Assembly (NCBI GenBank): GCA_027858355.1 | Contig: JAQICW010000045.1 | Coordinates: forward strand, 1-7,616 | DNA: 7,616 nt | Direction: 5' to 3' | DNA from: Desulfobacula sp. | Lineage (GTDB): Bacteria > Desulfobacterota > Desulfobacteria > Desulfobacterales > Desulfobacteraceae | Part shown: positions 6,497 through 7,616 of the stretch, piece by piece | Numbering within the stretch: position 1 is the first letter of the stretch | Layout of the letters: every line of letters starts with the position of its first letter | Position numbers and translations under genes: made by a program | The notes under the pieces: model-generated | What the model saw: only the letters and a program-made list of their open reading frames with translations | Database searches by the model: none | Told to the model about the DNA's origin: nothing

Positions 6497-6805
6497 GTCA
6501 TGATCAATATTGTCAAATAGCCCTGTAATATTTGCACTCACTATCCAATTAGTGTTTGTCCTTATGCTCTCTTCCCGTAACTCCTTGATTGCCATGTGTT
6601 GGCTGTGTCCGGCACGAAAATAATGGGAAAAGTTGTAAAAATTTGGCTCGTAGATCGCGCTGAGTATCATTTCCACTGCTTTTTGAGCTACTTTATTCTC
6701 AAAAGCAGGTATACCGATCGGTCTCTGTTTGCCGTTTTCCTTTTCTATCCAGATTCGTTTTACAGGTGTTGCAGCGTATTGACCTCTGGACACAGGTTTG
6801 TTCGC
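6497..6805 (-). pseudogene. Group II intron reverse transcriptase/maturase, N-terminal fragment
   Basis: From about 6805 the frame reads SRGQYAATPVKRIWIEKENG, KQRPIGIPAFENKVAQKAVE, MILSAIYEPNFYNFSHYFR and TNTNWIVSANITGLFDNIDH. These are reverse transcriptase blocks RT1 to RT3 of LtrA-type group II intron proteins. The usual Asp in ADITGFFD is Asn here (SANITGLFD), so the first catalytic aspartate of motif A is changed. The YxDD motif, maturase and endonuclease parts are absent. Before 6805 an in-frame stop is met and the first RT block is missing. After DNIDHD (6497) the sequence switches to the primase fragment. It is thus truncated on both sides and dead. The fit to group II proteins is better than to retron or DGR enzymes because of the KENGKQRPIGIP and FRAGHSQHMAIKELRE segments. 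Confidence 0.85.
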
Positions 6806-6809
6806 TGTT

Positions 6810-7125
6810 CACTTTCCGCCCCTGATACCGTGCATGTTCAACTTTTTTTGTGATTCCAAAAGGCATCCAGAGGATGACTTTTAGACTTATTCAAGGGTGT
6901 TGAACAGTCGCCTTGAATACCGGGAAATTTTGGTTAAGGCTTTCCTGAAACCTTCATTGTACAGGGAAACTTTGGGCTCTCTCAAGTTCCCGAGTTACCC
7001 CTTTGAATACATGCCCTGGTCTAGGACTACGGTGGTGTCCGCCTTGCTTGTCATAACGCTCAGAGGACTGCTGCCTTCCATCTTATATAGGACGTCGGCT
7101 TTCCCTCTTCATTTCATTTGAAAAA
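6810..7125 (-). ncRNA. Probable domain I region of the same group II intron
   Basis: This stretch lies directly upstream of the reverse transcriptase fragment in its reading direction and has stops in all three - strand frames. It contains stem-forming, GC-richer blocks, such as AAGGCGGACACCACCGTAGT (rc of 7029-7048) and GGTTTCAGGAAAGCCTTAAC (rc of 6933-6952), that look like structured intron RNA rather than protein. Group II introns place several hundred bases of domain I-III RNA before their protein, so position supports the call. I cannot fold it reliably by hand. Its junction to RT coding sequence near 6806-6870 is damaged. No other gene is seen in these 300 bases. Confidence 0.42.
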
Positions 7126-7142
7126 AAAATCGGAGTTTATCC

Positions 7143-7208
7143 ATTGTACCGATCGGTATGCCAGGTGGTGTGGGAGGGCTCCTCAGTAATGGGAAGTCCT
7201 ATCCCGAT
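7143..7208 (+). ncRNA. Probable 3' end of a group II intron (domain V remnant and domain VI)
   Basis: TACCGATCGGTA (7147-7158), followed by CCAGGTGGTGTGGGAGGGCT and then AGTCCTATCCCGAT ending at 7208, resembles the end of bacterial group II introns. GGGAGGGCT (7172-7180) can pair with AGTCC and TCCC (7195-7205), leaving the A of CTATCC as a possible branch-point adenosine, and the stretch ends in AT. The 5' strand of domain V looks incomplete. The orientation is opposite to the reverse transcriptase fragment just to the left, but the same as the 5' intron fragment at 3749. By-eye recognition only. Confidence 0.45.
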
Positions 7209-7260
7209 AGGCTCTCCGCTTTTATCATTCTTATATATTGTTTATATTTTTCAACACTTG

Positions 7261-7289
7261 TTGTATTTTTTCAACAAAACCTCTATACT
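7261..7289 (+). promoter_or_regulatory. Possible sigma-70 promoter of transposase copy 2
   Basis: TATACT (7284-7289) matches the -10 box at five of six bases, and TTGTAT lies 17 bases upstream (7261-7266) as a weak -35. It is in the AT-rich leader 65 bases before the transposase ATG. The leader also has a TTTTTCAACA direct repeat and CAACA-ct-TGTTG. In DNA this AT-rich, chance matches are common. Confidence 0.35.
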
Positions 7290-7353
7290 ATACAACCATA
7301 TCTAATTTTCAAATGAAATATATTGAAAATCTTACCATTATTTCAGGTTTAAT

Positions 7354-7616
7354 ATGGCACAATCATCACCATATGTTTTTGATATTTATCAGCCTCGCAA
7401 TCCCAAAGCAAGCGCTTACTATAAGTGCGTTGAAAATCACTTTGAAGAATTAGAACAAGCATACCCTATAGGGCAGAAACTGGGATGATATGTATAAATC
7501 CCGCTATGGCTATTGGCGGACATATATCATGACTGTAATTTACAAATATTTGGATTGCGGTGATCTTCATTTCGGATTTGCCAGGGTCAAATGCGAAGAT
7601 TGCGGTCATACCCTAA
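7354..7616 (+). pseudogene. IS91-family transposase, 5' part (copy 2), frameshifted and cut by the window edge
   Basis: From ATG 7354 the frame gives YQPRNPKASAYYKCVENHFE and ELEQAYP, then hits TGA at 7486-7488. The conserved continuation is found one frame over from 7481: WDDMYKSRYGYWRTYIM, YKYLDCGDLHFGFA and RVKCEDCGHTL, the Cys-rich zinc-binding domain of IS91-type (HUH, rolling-circle) transposases. The frame shift must lie between 7470 and 7483. The catalytic tyrosine region is beyond the window, so it is not known whether the rest is complete. With the shift the protein would stop after 44 residues, so the copy is probably inactive unless a programmed shift occurs. A family call of IS91 is likely; the particular subgroup is not determined. 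Confidence 0.75.

Noticed and set aside
6497..6805. Retron or diversity-generating reverse transcriptase
   Set aside because: The conserved segments match group II intron proteins, and no template repeat, msr/msd-like RNA or variable-repeat pair was seen.
6897..7121. A + strand open frame of 74 codons
   Set aside because: It lies antisense to the probable intron RNA, has no ribosome site, and its product does not resemble any protein I know.
1..7616. CRISPR array or tRNA gene
   Set aside because: No regularly spaced repeats and no tRNA-like cloverleaf or TTCGAATCC-type arm were found on either strand by reading.

Overview
The window looks like chromosomal DNA of a Desulfobacterota bacterium (sulfate-reducer-like, Desulfobacteraceae or a relative). 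This is inferred from the moderate GC content, the short ECF sigma factor / zinc-finger anti-sigma / cytochrome P460 set, and a sensor-kinase fragment whose wording is typical of that group. The taxonomic call is from recall, not from a search.

Left part (1-1200, + strand): the 3' end of an ECF sigma factor gene, a small zf-HC2 anti-sigma gene 14 bases after it, and a secreted cytochrome P460-family protein with a C-terminal CxxCH haem motif. An intrinsic terminator closes this set. A likely reading is a stress-sensing sigma/anti-sigma pair next to a periplasmic haem protein that could be its target.

Middle part (1214-5303, - strand): two long intact genes. The first encodes an 815-residue protein with an N-terminal SEC-C zinc motif and otherwise unassigned sequence. 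The second encodes a 473-residue fusion of a ParB-like domain, helix-turn-helix segments and an amino-methyltransferase domain (DPMAGGG and DPPY motifs). Between them, at about 3719-3870, lie strong hairpins and a short + strand piece that reads like the 5' end of a group II intron.

Right part (5304-7616): a graveyard of gene fragments. In order: a frameshifted 5' end of an IS91-family transposase gene (+); a kinase ATPase-domain fragment (-); a P4/D5-type phage or plasmid primase fragment (-) fused to it at a short shared sequence; a group II intron reverse transcriptase fragment (-) fused to the primase; probable intron RNA (-); a probable intron 3' end (+); and a second, also frameshifted, IS91-family transposase start (+) running off the edge. 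The two transposase starts are direct repeats about 2 kb apart and flank the scrambled segment.

The intron pieces lie in the order + (5' end), - (middle with RT), + (3' end). One inversion of roughly 3798-7135, which carries the methyltransferase gene, would bring the 5' end next to the middle. I see no convincing new multi-gene system. The best candidates for follow-up are the orphan ParB-methyltransferase, the large SEC-C protein and the recombined intron/IS91 mosaic.
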